37,698 bases of DNA from Actinomycetes bacterium (lineage in GTDB: Bacteria; Actinomycetota; Acidimicrobiia; Acidimicrobiales; RAAP-2), in NCBI GenBank assembly GCA_021810205.1, contig JAJZJC010000027.1, positions 1 through 37,698 of the forward strand. The letters are read 5' to 3'. Under the pieces are notes generated by a model. That model was not told the DNA's origin. It saw only the letters and a program-made list of their open reading frames with translations, and did no database searches. The position numbers and the translations under genes are program-made. Shown in pieces: positions 7,962 through 15,930 of this stretch; position 1 is the first letter of the stretch; each line of letters begins with the position of its first letter.

Positions 7962-8120
7962 TTTCCCCTCGTCGCCGTCCCTGGCGCGGCGCGCTGGCGA
8001 CTCCCTCGGGTGCAATACCGATGACGGACCACAAACCTGAAGTGGAGTTCTTCGCGTTGCGCCGGGGCATGTGGGAAGTACGCTCGGTGTGCCATCACCG
8101 ACAGCTGGGGGTACCACGCC

Positions 8121-9581
8121 ATGCGTCGAGCAGCCTTCACGGCGATCCCCGCCGCCGTCGCCCTCGCTGGTGCCCTTCTGGTCGGTTCTGCCGGCATGCT
8201 CGCGAGGGCCGGCCATCGTGTCGATGAGCTCCATACGCAGCCCTTCGACAAGCGGCACGCTCCAACATCGCAGTACCTGACCGAGGCGCAGTGCCTGGCG
8301 ACCAAGAGTATCCGGCTGCCGTGCTACGACCCGGCACAGCTCCAGACCGCCTACAACGAGCAGCCGCTCTTCGACGCAGGGATCACCGGCAAGGGGCAGA
8401 CGATCGCGATCGTTGACTCGTTCGGCTCGCCGACCATCGGCCACGACCTCGGCGTCTTCGACAAGACCTTCGGTCTCCCGACACCTCCATCGTTCCGTGT
8501 CATCCAGCCAGCAGGGACAGTGCCGCGCTACGACCCGCACACAACAACAATGGTCGGCTGGGCGGGGGAGACCACGCTCGACGTCGAGTGGGCGCACGCG
8601 ATGGCTCCAGGCGCCAACATCTTGCTCGTCGAGACGCCCGTTTCCGAGACGGAAGGGACAGCGGGGTTTCCCCAGATCGCTGCGGCCGAGACGTACGTCA
8701 TCGACCGGAACCTTGCCGACGTGATCAGCCAGAGCTTCGGCGCCAACGAGCAGACGTTCACCTCTGCGCGCTCGCTCGAGACACTGGGTGCGGCGTACGT
8801 GGAAGCCCAGTCGCGAAAGATCACGGTGCTCGCCGCGACGGGCGACACAGGGGCGACCGCTCCGCTCACAGCCACAGAGGTGAACTATTCGCAGACGCCG
8901 GCAGTCACATGGCCTGCGAGCGATCCGCTCGTCACCGCCGTCGGCGGAACCCAGCTGACCCTGAACGCGGCCGGGCAGCGGACCGCGCCCGACCGAGCGT
9001 GGAACGACAGTTACGACGCCACGGTGAACGAATTCGTCTTCGGCACACCCTCCCCCCATCCCGACGCCTCAGGCGGGGGACTCTCCGCTGTCTACGCGCG
9101 GCCTTCCTACCAAGACGGCGTCTCGGGCGTCGTGAGCGATCACCGCGGGGTTCCTGACATCTCGATGAGTGCAGCGTGCTCGGGTCTGGTCGACACCTAC
9201 CAGAGCTTCCCGGGCACGACACCGGCCGGGTGGTACTACGTGTGCGGCACCAGCGAGGCGACGCCGCTGTTCGCCGGGATCGTCGCGCTTGCCGACCAAG
9301 TGGCCCGTCATCCCCTTGGCGTGATCAACCCTGCCCTCTACGCGATGGCCGCGGCGCACGACCCTGGCATCGTCCCGGTGACTCAGGGCGACAACACCGT
9401 GTCGTTCGAGGAGGGCGGCACTCAGCACACGGTGAACGGCTATGCCGCGACGTCTGGTTACAGCCTGGTGACTGGGCTCGGGACCGTCGACGCGGCACTG
9501 TTCGTCCCCGAATTGGCCCACACCGCGGCGGTTGTGGGCACACGGGTGACATACGCGTTCCTTCCCCCGGGCGCCGGGTAG
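8121..9581 (+). CDS. Secreted S53 (sedolisin/kumamolisin-type) serine-carboxyl peptidase
   Basis: 486 residues. An N-terminal signal peptide (about 1-29: MRRAAFTAIPAAVALAGALL) precedes the peptidase. The catalytic pair is in GETTLDVEWAH: Glu150 and Asp154, with the E-x3-D spacing of the family. The nucleophile is Ser378 in CGTSEATP. SGGGLSAVYARPSYQ and the C-terminal GYSLVTGLGTVDAALF (calcium-site region) also fit. Only about 60 residues lie between the signal peptide and the catalytic core, so the large family prodomain is missing or very reduced. The enzyme is expected to digest protein outside the cell, in this family usually at acid pH. Convergent with the selenoprotein gene. Confidence 0.9.
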   Translation: MRRAAFTAIPAAVALAGALLVGSAGMLARAGHRVDELHTQPFDKRHAPTSQYLTEAQCLATKSIRLPCYDPAQLQTAYNEQPLFDAGITGKGQTIAIVDSFGSPTIGHDLGVFDKTFGLPTPPSFRVIQPAGTVPRYDPHTTTMVGWAGETTLDVEWAHAMAPGANILLVETPVSETEGTAGFPQIAAAETYVIDRNLADVISQSFGANEQTFTSARSLETLGAAYVEAQSRKITVLAATGDTGATAPLTATEVNYSQTPAVTWPASDPLVTAVGGTQLTLNAAGQRTAPDRAWNDSYDATVNEFVFGTPSPHPDASGGGLSAVYARPSYQDGVSGVVSDHRGVPDISMSAACSGLVDTYQSFPGTTPAGWYYVCGTSEATPLFAGIVALADQVARHPLGVINPALYAMAAAHDPGIVPVTQGDNTVSFEEGGTQHTVNGYAATSGYSLVTGLGTVDAALFVPELAHTAAVVGTRVTYAFLPPGAG

Positions 9582-9635
9582 ACGTCGAGGGGTCGGGGCA
9601 GGGAAGGCCTGGCGCGGGGCGGCCAGAGTGCCGGC

Positions 9636-11228
9636 TCAGATGTCGGTCGGCCGTGCACCGCGGCTGCCGATCTGCTCTTCGATCCGTTCGGGCTCCGTTT
9701 GCCAGTGCCAGCCCGCCGCCGCCGCCGGCGGCTCGAGCGGGCAGTCGGGGCCGAGGAGCCCCTGGACGGCTTCCTCGAGCTCGCGCGGGGTTGATGCCCC
9801 CACGCAGGTGATGGTGCCGTCCTCGTCGACGAGGATGTTCGTCGGCACGCCCCGCACCCCGAGCTGTTCGACGAGCTCACCTTCCTCGTCGACGAGCACC
9901 ACGCCGTTCACGCCCCACAGCTCGCAGAATGTGCGCGCCTCCTTGTAGGCGTTCACACCCTCCCACACGTTCACCAGGATGATCTCCAGGCCTGACCGGC
10001 CTGCACGTCGGCGCAGATCTTCGATGACCGGCGCTTCCGCGTTGCACGGGCCTCACCAACTGGCGAAGACGTTGATGACGTATTTCTTTCCGGCCCACTC
10101 CCCCAGATCGTGCAACTCCTTCGTCCACAGATCGGGCAGCCGGAGCGCCGGCATCTTCGAACCCACCATCGGATGGGTCGTCTCGATGACTCGGGTGGCG
10201 GGAGGACCCTCGAGGAGGTCCTCGGCGACCGTGATCGTGCCGCTGCCAGCGTTCGCCACCAGGATGCGGCCGGGATGCAGTGGGTCTTCGCACACCCCGC
10301 CAGGAGCGGTGCCCACGGGGATCCTGGACCACTCGACACCGTCGAGGCCCATCACGCTCACCGATCCGTCGCCGCGATTGGCCACGTAGAGCCGGTCGTC
10401 GCGCCCACCGACCGCCAGTCCGACAGGGGCATTCGGCACCGGCATCTCGGCAACCTTTTCGAGCTGGCGCCCGTCGATCCGGGTCACGGTGCTCGCCAGC
10501 GAGTCGGCGATGAACACGTGCCCCGTCGTGCGCTGGACACCGACGGCACAGGGACCCGCGAGAAGCGGGAGCGTGCCGAGGATGTCGAGAGTCTCGGCAT
10601 CCACGACGGTCACCGTCGACGCGACGAAGTTGACACAGTAGACGCGCCCGACCTCGAGGTCCGAGGCGATCGCGCCGGCGCCGAGCTCTGCCTCGACGAC
10701 GCCGATCCGCTCGCAAGTATCGAGGTCGATGACGCTCATCGTCGAGCCGATGGCGTCGCCCGAGTACAGTCGACGGCGTGCGACGTCGATGCACAGGCCG
10801 GCTGGATAGTTGCCAACCGGGATCGTGCCCGAGATCGTGTGGGTGTCCGCGTCGATCACCGAGACCTGGTCGGAGCGCGCGTCGGCCGTGAAGACCTTCC
10901 CGGTACGGTCGTCGACGGCGATGTCGATCGGCTCGCCACCGACGGGAATCGTGGCGACGACCTGCAGATCGTCGGGCTCGACGACGGTGACGGCGTTCGA
11001 TCTCGAGCACGCTACGTAGATGAGCCCCGTCCTCGGATCCACGACAACACCTTCAGGATCGAGCCCGACAGGCACTTCGCCCAGCACTCGATAGGCCCGG
11101 CCCTCGCCGCCGGTGTCGACGCGACACGAAGGTCCACCCTCGACGACAACGGGCTCGACGACAACGGGCGCGTCTCCGCGCGTCTGCGCGGCGAGATCGT
11201 GCTGTGACTCGTCGGGCCGGCCTGACAT
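9636..11228 (-). CDS. Selenoprotein: YVTN-type beta-propeller fused to a TlpA-like thioredoxin domain with a UGPC motif
   Basis: The ORF track shows two pieces, ending at 10053 and starting at 9974, but they share one frame and are separated only by a TGA at 10053-10055. Read through as selenocysteine the product has 530 residues. The start is ATG 11228, preceded by AAGGAGG with 6-7 bases' spacing. Residues about 45-370 contain YVTN-like blades (IYVACSRSNAVTVVE, LYVANRGDGSVSVM and others). LRLPDLWTKELHDLGEWAGKK then opens a TlpA/ResA-like redoxin domain with VINVFASW-U392-GPC395. After it come a helix, the EIILVNVW strand and the cis-proline loop GVPTNILVDEDG, so the fold is complete. Homologues have Cys at the Sec position. 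No signal peptide or membrane helix is visible, so it is probably cytoplasmic. The normal stop is also TGA. A Cys-to-stop mutation or sequencing error is the alternative, made unlikely by the nearby selC. Confidence 0.87.
9998..10052 (-). promoter_or_regulatory. Candidate bacterial SECIS hairpin
   Basis: Starting at the first base after the UGA, the minus-strand RNA can pair GGCC with GGCC and UGCA with UGCA (two-base bulge between), CG with CG, then GCGC with GCGC (10011-10034), and across one C-U mismatch GGUC with GAUC, closing a loop AUCGAA. The loop lies 27 bases after the UGA, within the spacing known for bacterial SECIS elements. The loop lacks a G in its first two bases, which the usual consensus prefers, though the paired GGUC could open. 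High GC makes some pairing likely by chance. Confidence 0.55.
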
Positions 11229-11482
11229 GCAGCTCCTCCTTGGATCCAGCACTCGTCGTACCCGGCGATTGCGCGGAGGAACCGAATGCGGCTGGCGCAC
11301 AGTACCTCGGCGCCAGGCTGCGGGTGGTGCGTTCCGATGTGCACTCAACCGCGCGCGCCGGATCTCCGAGAGTTGTCTCCGAGTGAGCTTCCCGCGCTGG
11401 CGGCGTGGCGGCAGCGCGCCATGCCGACGCGTGGGTACCGCCGAGGTGCACGACCTGCCGGTGTCCGCCTACGCTCCACGCC
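11229..11482. other. Divergent intergenic region between selenoprotein gene and selC
   Basis: About 255 bases that should contain the promoters of both the selenoprotein gene (minus) and selC (plus). I find no convincing -10/-35 set and no conserved ORF; the frames open here run through the tRNA. Confidence 0.5.
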
Positions 11483-11578
11483 GGAGGTGTCCAGGCGCCT
11501 GGTGGGCCTCCCCGCCTTCAAAGCGGGTGGGACGGGTGATCCCCGTCCGGCGGGTTCGATTCCCGTCCACCTCCGCCA
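11483..11578 (+). tRNA. selC: tRNA-Sec (anticodon TCA)
   Basis: 96 bases including an encoded CCA. The acceptor GGAGGTG pairs with CACCTCC, followed by discriminator G and CCA. The anticodon stem CCCGC/GCGGG closes the seven-base loop CTTCAAA, with anticodon TCA at 11518-11520, which reads UGA. The variable arm is long (GGACGGG/CCCGTCC around TGATC), the T stem-loop is GCGGG-TTCGATT-CCCGT, and the D arm can form a long stem with a four-base TGGT loop. All of this fits bacterial tRNA-Sec and no other tRNA. It directs selenocysteine at UGA together with SelA and SelB, which must be encoded elsewhere. Confidence 0.93.
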
Positions 11579-11630
11579 ATTCGCCCACCGCGAGGGGCCG
11601 GCTCGACCGGCGACCGTGCCACCGCGCCGC

Positions 11631-11653
11631 ACCCGTGCAACGTTGGCACGGGT
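11631..11653 (+). terminator. Hairpin terminator of selC
   Basis: ACCCGTGC and GCACGGGT form a perfect 8-bp stem around AACGTTG, 53 bases past the CCA end of the tRNA. Confidence 0.55.
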
Positions 11654-11772
11654 CCGCCAGCTGCCACGCAACCTGCCAACGGTACATCGCGAACACATGT
11701 TCGGTGCGTAGCCCTGGATGTCAACCCAGTGGGCGAGGCTGCAAGGGCTACGAGCGAGCTGGCGTTGGCACG

Positions 11773-11778
11773 TATAGT
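11773..11778 (+). promoter_or_regulatory. Possible -10 box of the zinc-ribbon gene
   Basis: TATAGT lies about 80 bases upstream of ATG 11860. The transcript would start with a GNRA-type hairpin (CCCCCC-GCAA-GGGGGG). No good -35 is visible. Confidence 0.35.
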
Positions 11779-11859
11779 GCACCTGCCCCCCGCAAGGGGG
11801 GTCGGTTCGCTGAGGGGCGACCGCGAGATGCAACCAGCTTCGATGCACGAAGGAGCCAC

Positions 11860-12018
11860 ATGACCAGTCAGTCGGGGATGCAATCGCCGACGATCTGGCG
11901 GTGTGAGGGCTGCGGTGCCCTCGTCCACCCGGCCGACGCGGACGTGGCCGTCGCGTGGTGCCTGCGGTGCCGCAGGGTGGTGCGTGCAGTCGAGGACGGC
12001 GCCCGACGCCCGGCCTGA
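11860..12018 (+). CDS. Small zinc-ribbon protein, 52 residues
   Basis: The start ATG has a strong AAGGAG five bases upstream, so the gene is real although absent from the track at this size. IWRCEGCGALVHP and WCLRCRRVV give two CxxC pairs 22 residues apart, the ligand set of a zinc ribbon. No partner domain is present. It could be a nucleic-acid or protein-binding adaptor; function unknown. The next gene's reading frame overlaps its end, suggesting translational coupling with the DNA-repair gene. Confidence 0.65.
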   Translation: MTSQSGMQSPTIWRCEGCGALVHPADADVAVAWCLRCRRVVRAVEDGARRPA

Positions 12019-12638
12019 CGCCGGCCGGCCGTCGACGGGGCTCTGCCACCGCCTCGTCTGTCTCGCGCCCTGCTGTCGCCCGGCGCCACCCGGCGGCGAG
12101 AGAGCTCGCAGCCGCCGCCGCGCGCGGCGCGGTCGTGCGAGATGTGCTGGGGGAGGGTCTCGACGTCGTGTTCTGCGGCATCAACCCCGGCCGTTGGTCG
12201 GGCGCGGTCGGGCACCACTTCGCGCATCCGGGCAACCGATTCTGGAAGGCGCTCTACCACTCCGGCTTCACCGACGAAGAGCTCTCGCCCGAAGACGAGC
12301 GCCGGCTCCTCGACTTGCACTTGGGGATCACGAACCTGGTCCGGCGCACGACGGCGACGGCCGCCGAGCTCACGGACGACGAGCTCCGGCGCGCAGCGGT
12401 ACGACTGGAGCGGAAGCTGCGCAGGTTGTCACCCAACGCACTGGCGATACTGGGGCTCGGTGCGTACCGCACGGCCTTCGGGCGCCCCCGTGCGACGCTC
12501 GGGCTGCAACCCGAGCGCGTCGCGGCTTGCCCCGTATGGGTACTGCCGAACCCAAGCGGCCTCCAGGCGACCTATGGCCTCGAGCGCATCGTGGCAGAGA
12601 TGGCGGCCTTGCGTCGCGCCGTTCGTGCTGGCGAATGA
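11955..12638 (+). CDS. mug: Mug/TDG-type mismatch-specific uracil-DNA glycosylase
   Basis: The conserved part begins near [28 protein letters not shown] is the family's active-site loop, [20 protein letters not shown] follows, and the DNA-intercalating motif is [10 protein letters not shown] near the C-terminus. The enzyme removes uracil or thymine from G:U and G:T mismatches to start base-excision repair. The start is uncertain: GTG 11955 overlaps the zinc-ribbon gene by 64 bases and gives an atypical Arg/Pro-rich N-terminus, while GTG 12137 would trim the protein right at the first strand. The neighbouring ligase and phosphoesterase genes suggest a DNA-repair cluster. Confidence 0.85.
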   Translation: MVPAVPQGGACSRGRRPTPGLTPAGRRRGSATASSVSRPAVARRHPAARELAAAAARGAVVRDVLGEGLDVVFCGINPGRWSGAVGHHFAHPGNRFWKALYHSGFTDEELSPEDERRLLDLHLGITNLVRRTTATAAELTDDELRRAAVRLERKLRRLSPNALAILGLGAYRTAFGRPRATLGLQPERVAACPVWVLPNPSGLQATYGLERIVAEMAALRRAVRAGE

Positions 12639-12732
12639 CCTATGCCTGATACGGGTAGTCCGCCGCCATGAGCGAGCAGCGAACGACGGCGTCGGGACGA
12701 GCGACGCGGCGAGCCAAGAGCCCGAAGGATCG

Positions 12733-13440
12733 GTGCGCCCCGGATCGGCGCGTGCCACTGGGGCATCGCGGCGCTCGGGCACCGCCCCCTCGCGCAGGGT
12801 GGCCCAACGCGCGGGCAACGCACCCATCTTCGTTGTCCACCAGCACGCAGCGCGCCGGCTCCACTACGACGTCCGTCTCGAAGCCGGCGGTGTGCTGAAG
12901 TCCTGGGCGGTGCCCAAGGGTCCGTCTGCCGACCCCGGGGTCAAGCGACTTGCGGTACGTACCGAGGACCACCCCGTGGAGTACGCCGAATTCGAAGGCG
13001 TCATCCCTGCAGGCGAGTACGGCGGTGGGGAGGTCATCGTGTGGGACACCGGGACCTATCGGAACCTGACCGAGCGCCGCGGTGAGCCGGTGCCCGTCGC
13101 CGACGCGGTGGCACGCGGGCATGTGGCGGTCTGGCTCGACGGGCAGAAGCTTGGCGGCGGGTATGCGTTCACTCGACTGCCGGCAAGACCGCAGGACAGG
13201 GGATCCGGGGATTCCTGGCTGATGGTCAAGATGCGCGACGACGCCGTGCCCCAGCTGGCGAGCTCACATGCCATCGAGACAGGCGCCTCCGTGCGCACGG
13301 GTCGCACCCTTGCAGACGTCGCGGCCGATCCAACCGCCAAGGGATGGCGATCGAAGCGCACCAACGACACCAGTCGCGGCGCCGCGAGCAACGGCACCGC
13401 CTCCGGGACCCGCGGCGGCGGGACCGTGGCTCTTCGATGA
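12733..13440 (+). CDS. LigD-type DNA 3'-phosphoesterase (PE) domain protein
   Basis: About 235 residues from GTG 12733. [21 protein letters not shown] carries the catalytic His and Arg of the PE family; [38 protein letters not shown]-type sequence and [16 protein letters not shown] complete the domain. It trims 3'-phosphates and ribonucleotides from broken ends before ligation. The tail [20 protein letters not shown] resembles the linker after PE in LigD. The 5' end is unclear: ATG 12668 in another frame starts [18 protein letters not shown], a plausible PE N-terminus, so a frameshift near 12740-12790 is possible. There is no Pol domain. The ligase follows directly. Confidence 0.8.
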   Translation: MRPGSARATGASRRSGTAPSRRVAQRAGNAPIFVVHQHAARRLHYDVRLEAGGVLKSWAVPKGPSADPGVKRLAVRTEDHPVEYAEFEGVIPAGEYGGGEVIVWDTGTYRNLTERRGEPVPVADAVARGHVAVWLDGQKLGGGYAFTRLPARPQDRGSGDSWLMVKMRDDAVPQLASSHAIETGASVRTGRTLADVAADPTAKGWRSKRTNDTSRGAASNGTASGTRGGGTVALR

Positions 13441-13456
13441 TGGGCTGTCGCCGACG

Positions 13457-14491
13457 GTGACGGAGGGGCTCGACTCGCTTGCGGCCGCAGAGCGGCGCCT
13501 GCTGCGGCCGGCCTGCCACCCTCACTGGGTCGCGCCGATGCTCGCTACCCTCACGGACCGCCCCTTCTCCGACCCCACATGGGTCTACGAGCGTAAACTC
13601 GACGGGGAGCGCTGCGTCGCCTACAAGCGCGGCAACGACGTGCGGCTCCTCTCGCGTACTCGGCGATCGCTGAACGCGACCTATCCCGAGCTCGTCGACG
13701 CGATTGCAGCACAAGGAGCCGGCGACATGGTCGTCGATGGCGAGGTCGTCGCCTTCGCAGGGAGCCAGACCAGCTTCTCGCGCCTCCAGAAACGCCTTGG
13801 CATCTCCGACGAGGTGCGGGCGCGCCACAGCCCTGTGCGGGTCCACTACTACCTCTTCGACGTCGTCCACCTCGGCGGCTACGACCTGACCGCGTTGTCG
13901 TTGCGGGCGCGAAAGGCGTTGCTGCGCCGCGCCGTGCGCTTCGAGGAGCCGATCCGCTACACCCCACATCGCAATGAGGACGGAGAGTCCCTCTTCGCCG
14001 ACGCGTGTGCCAGGGGATGGGAGGGGCTCATCGCCAAGCGAGCAGCCGCGCCCTATGTCTCCCGGCGCTCCCCGGCGTGGCTCAAGTTCAAGTGCGCCGC
14101 AGCCCAGGAGATGGTCGTCGGGGGCTTCACCGAGCCCTCCGGTACGCGCATCGGGATCGGCGCCCTGCTCGTCGGCTACCACGAGGACGGCGTGCTCCGC
14201 TACGCGGGCAAGGTCGGCACGGGGTACCCGGGGGCGGTGCTGGGGAACCTGCGACGGCTGCTCGATGCCCTCGTGCGGCCGTCGTCGCCCTTCGCAGGTT
14301 CGGTGCTCGAGCGCGGGGTGCACTGGATAGAGCCCCAGCTCGTGGTCGAAGTGGCCTTCACCGAGTGGACGCCCGATGGCAAGCTCCGGCATCCCCGCTT
14401 CGTCGGCGTGCGCACCGACAAGGCACCGGCCGACGTGCGTCGAGAGCGCCCGCGGGCGTACCCCGGGGCTCGTGTGCGCGCGCGGGCATAA
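13457..14491 (+). CDS. ATP-dependent DNA ligase, LigD ligase-domain type
   Basis: About 344 residues from GTG 13457; the track's start at 13268 would overlap the PE gene by 173 bases and add a Pro/Arg-rich stretch foreign to the family. YERKLDGERC carries the adenylated lysine (motif I, KxDG). DGEVVAFAG, YYLFDVVHLGG, GLIAKR and WLKFKC are motifs III-V, and GKVGTGYPG, VVEVAFTEWTPDGKLRHPRFVGVR belong to the OB-fold domain. It seals nicks and, with Ku and the PE protein, may act in end joining. No Ku gene is in the window. The catalytic core is complete. Confidence 0.88.
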   Translation: MTEGLDSLAAAERRLLRPACHPHWVAPMLATLTDRPFSDPTWVYERKLDGERCVAYKRGNDVRLLSRTRRSLNATYPELVDAIAAQGAGDMVVDGEVVAFAGSQTSFSRLQKRLGISDEVRARHSPVRVHYYLFDVVHLGGYDLTALSLRARKALLRRAVRFEEPIRYTPHRNEDGESLFADACARGWEGLIAKRAAAPYVSRRSPAWLKFKCAAAQEMVVGGFTEPSGTRIGIGALLVGYHEDGVLRYAGKVGTGYPGAVLGNLRRLLDALVRPSSPFAGSVLERGVHWIEPQLVVEVAFTEWTPDGKLRHPRFVGVRTDKAPADVRRERPRAYPGARVRARA

Positions 14492-14536
14492 CGTGAGGTG
14501 ACGAACGTGACGCACGACGCGAAGGGCGGGAAGCCA

Positions 14537-14905
14537 ATGGGTCATTACCACGAGGTCTCTGCCGAGATCGGTGCCCCGTACCGGGAGCTACGCGAGCTCG
14601 TCCCCGACGTGATCGCCGGCTACGCGGCCTTGCACCGTGCCGCGATGGGCGACGGCGCGCTGCCCTCCCTCCACAAGGAGCTGATCGCGCTCGCCATCGC
14701 GGTCACCCGGGAGTGCGACGGCTGCATCGCTTCCCACGCGCGCGGCGCGGTGCGCCGGGGCGCCACGCGGGCCCAGGTCGCCGAGACGATCGGGGTGGCC
14801 ATCTTGATGAACGGGGGACCGGGCACGGTGTTCGGCCCGCGGGCGCTTGCCGCGTTCGACGAGTTCTCGACCGACGCGGCCGAAGGTGGCGCCCCCGCTC
14901 GCTGA
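14537..14905 (+). CDS. AhpD-like carboxymuconolactone decarboxylase-family protein
   Basis: 122 residues from ATG 14537 (MGHYH, a usual beginning in this family); GTGs at 14498 and 14507 are alternatives. The single CMD domain has ELIALAIAVTRECDGCIASHARGAVRRGAT, where CDGC with the following His is the AhpD redox triad. It is more likely an alkylhydroperoxidase-type thiol oxidoreductase than a decarboxylase. Both cysteines are normal codons, unlike the nearby UGPC protein. The downstream gene begins with its own promoter. Confidence 0.85.
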   Translation: MGHYHEVSAEIGAPYRELRELVPDVIAGYAALHRAAMGDGALPSLHKELIALAIAVTRECDGCIASHARGAVRRGATRAQVAETIGVAILMNGGPGTVFGPRALAAFDEFSTDAAEGGAPAR

Positions 14906-14949
14906 GTCCTGGCGCCGGGCCAAGGGGGCGGCGTGGTGCCACGTTTCGG

Positions 14950-14955
14950 TAGGGT
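14950..14955 (+). promoter_or_regulatory. -10 box of the FAH-family gene (leaderless)
   Basis: TAGGGT is followed by 6 bases and GTG 14962. Confidence 0.45.
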
Positions 14956-14961
14956 GCCAGC

Positions 14962-15873
14962 GTGCGACTCGTGACCTTCATCGGACCCGACGAGACCCCC
15001 GCTGGTCCGGCGACACGTCAGCGAACCGGTGTGGTGGTCGGCGACGAGGTCGTAGATCTCACCGATCTCGGCCTCCCCGGCGACATGGCGGCGTTGCTCG
15101 CCCTCGGCGACGATGCGATGGCGCGCGCCTCGTCGGCACGCAGTACGGGTGGGCGCCGCTGGGGTCTCGAGGAGATCGAGCTCTGTGCCCCGGTCACTCT
15201 GCCGCCCAAGATCCTCGCCATTGGCATGAACTACCGGGCGCACGTTGCCGAGATGGGCCACGAGTCGTCCGCGCACCAGTACTGGTTCAACAAGCAGCGC
15301 ACGTGCGTGACGGGCCCCGAGCAGCCGATCGTCATCCCTGCTGTCTCCGAACAGCTCGACTACGAGGGAGAGCTCGGCATCGTCATCGGGCGGCGGGCCA
15401 AGTCCGTGCGCGCCAAGCGTTGGCTCGACGTCGTAGCGGGATTCACGGTCGTGAACGACGTGAGCGTGCGCGACTGGCAGTGGCATTCGCCGACCTTCAC
15501 GATGGGCAAGTCCTTCGACACCCATTGCCCGATGGGACCCTGGATCGTCACGCCCGACGAGGTCGGCGACGTGGGGTCGCTCTCGCTGCGTACCTGGGTG
15601 AACGGCGAGTTGCGCCAGGACGCGTCGACGGCGGACCTCATCTTCAAGCCGGCAGAGATGATCGAGTACTTGACCACCGCCTTCCCGCTCGAGCCTGGTG
15701 ACGTCCTCGCCACCGGCACGCCTTCGGGCGTAGCCGCGGGGATGACTCCGCCGCGATGGCTCCGCGAGGGAGACACCGTGCGTATCGAGGTCGAGGGCAT
15801 CGGAATGCTCGAGAACCCGGTCGTGGCAGAGCGGCAGCCCGCTCCCGCGCCCGACCCGGTGGTGGGCGCCTGA
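14962..15873 (+). CDS. Fumarylacetoacetate hydrolase (FAH)-family protein
   Basis: 303 residues. The N-terminal about 70 residues are the small domain (MRLVTFIGP, GVVVGDEVVDL). The catalytic domain has KILAIGMNYRAHVAEMGH, the metal-binding acidic residues in LDYEGELGIVIGR (E-x-E), VVNDVSVRDWQ (Asp), and the C-terminal LEPGDVLATGTPSGV. Members hydrolyse or decarboxylate beta-diketo acids and related aromatic-degradation intermediates with Mg2+ or Mn2+. The exact substrate cannot be told from sequence. Start is GTG with a leaderless -10 six bases upstream. Confidence 0.9.
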   Translation: MRLVTFIGPDETPAGPATRQRTGVVVGDEVVDLTDLGLPGDMAALLALGDDAMARASSARSTGGRRWGLEEIELCAPVTLPPKILAIGMNYRAHVAEMGHESSAHQYWFNKQRTCVTGPEQPIVIPAVSEQLDYEGELGIVIGRRAKSVRAKRWLDVVAGFTVVNDVSVRDWQWHSPTFTMGKSFDTHCPMGPWIVTPDEVGDVGSLSLRTWVNGELRQDASTADLIFKPAEMIEYLTTAFPLEPGDVLATGTPSGVAAGMTPPRWLREGDTVRIEVEGIGMLENPVVAERQPAPAPDPVVGA

Positions 15874-15930
15874 TCCGCCCCGGCCGGCCCCCTGCACGGC
15901 CGAGGTGAACCGCACGGCACAATGGAAGGC

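Larger units (their letters stand above)
11579..11859. other. Intergenic region after selC, with leader of the zinc-ribbon gene
   Basis: About 280 bases. It contains the selC terminator hairpin, a possible -10 TATAGT at 11773-11778, and a leader with the hairpin CCCCCC-GCAA-GGGGGG just after that -10. No ORF here is supported. Confidence 0.5.

Noticed and set aside
10053-10055. UGA as a simple nonsense mutation making a pseudogene
   Set aside because: Possible, but less likely: the frame stays intact and conserved-looking for 138 codons, the stop replaces exactly the redox Cys, and a tRNA-Sec gene is adjacent.
9877-11010. 377-codon minus-strand ORF overlapping the selenoprotein
   Set aside because: It is another frame of the same strand, Arg-rich, with no domain, while the propeller and thioredoxin motifs are in the frame containing the UGA.
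11483-11578. selC as attachment site of an integrated element
   Set aside because: I see no integrase, no duplicated tRNA 3' end and no mobile-element genes nearby.
11113-12018. 301-codon plus-strand ORF through selC
   Set aside because: It crosses the tRNA gene and its terminator; only its last 52 codons, after a strong ribosome site, look like a gene.
14716-14727. Second selenoprotein candidate: AhpD-like CDGC
   Set aside because: Both cysteines are encoded by TGC, so no UGA is involved.
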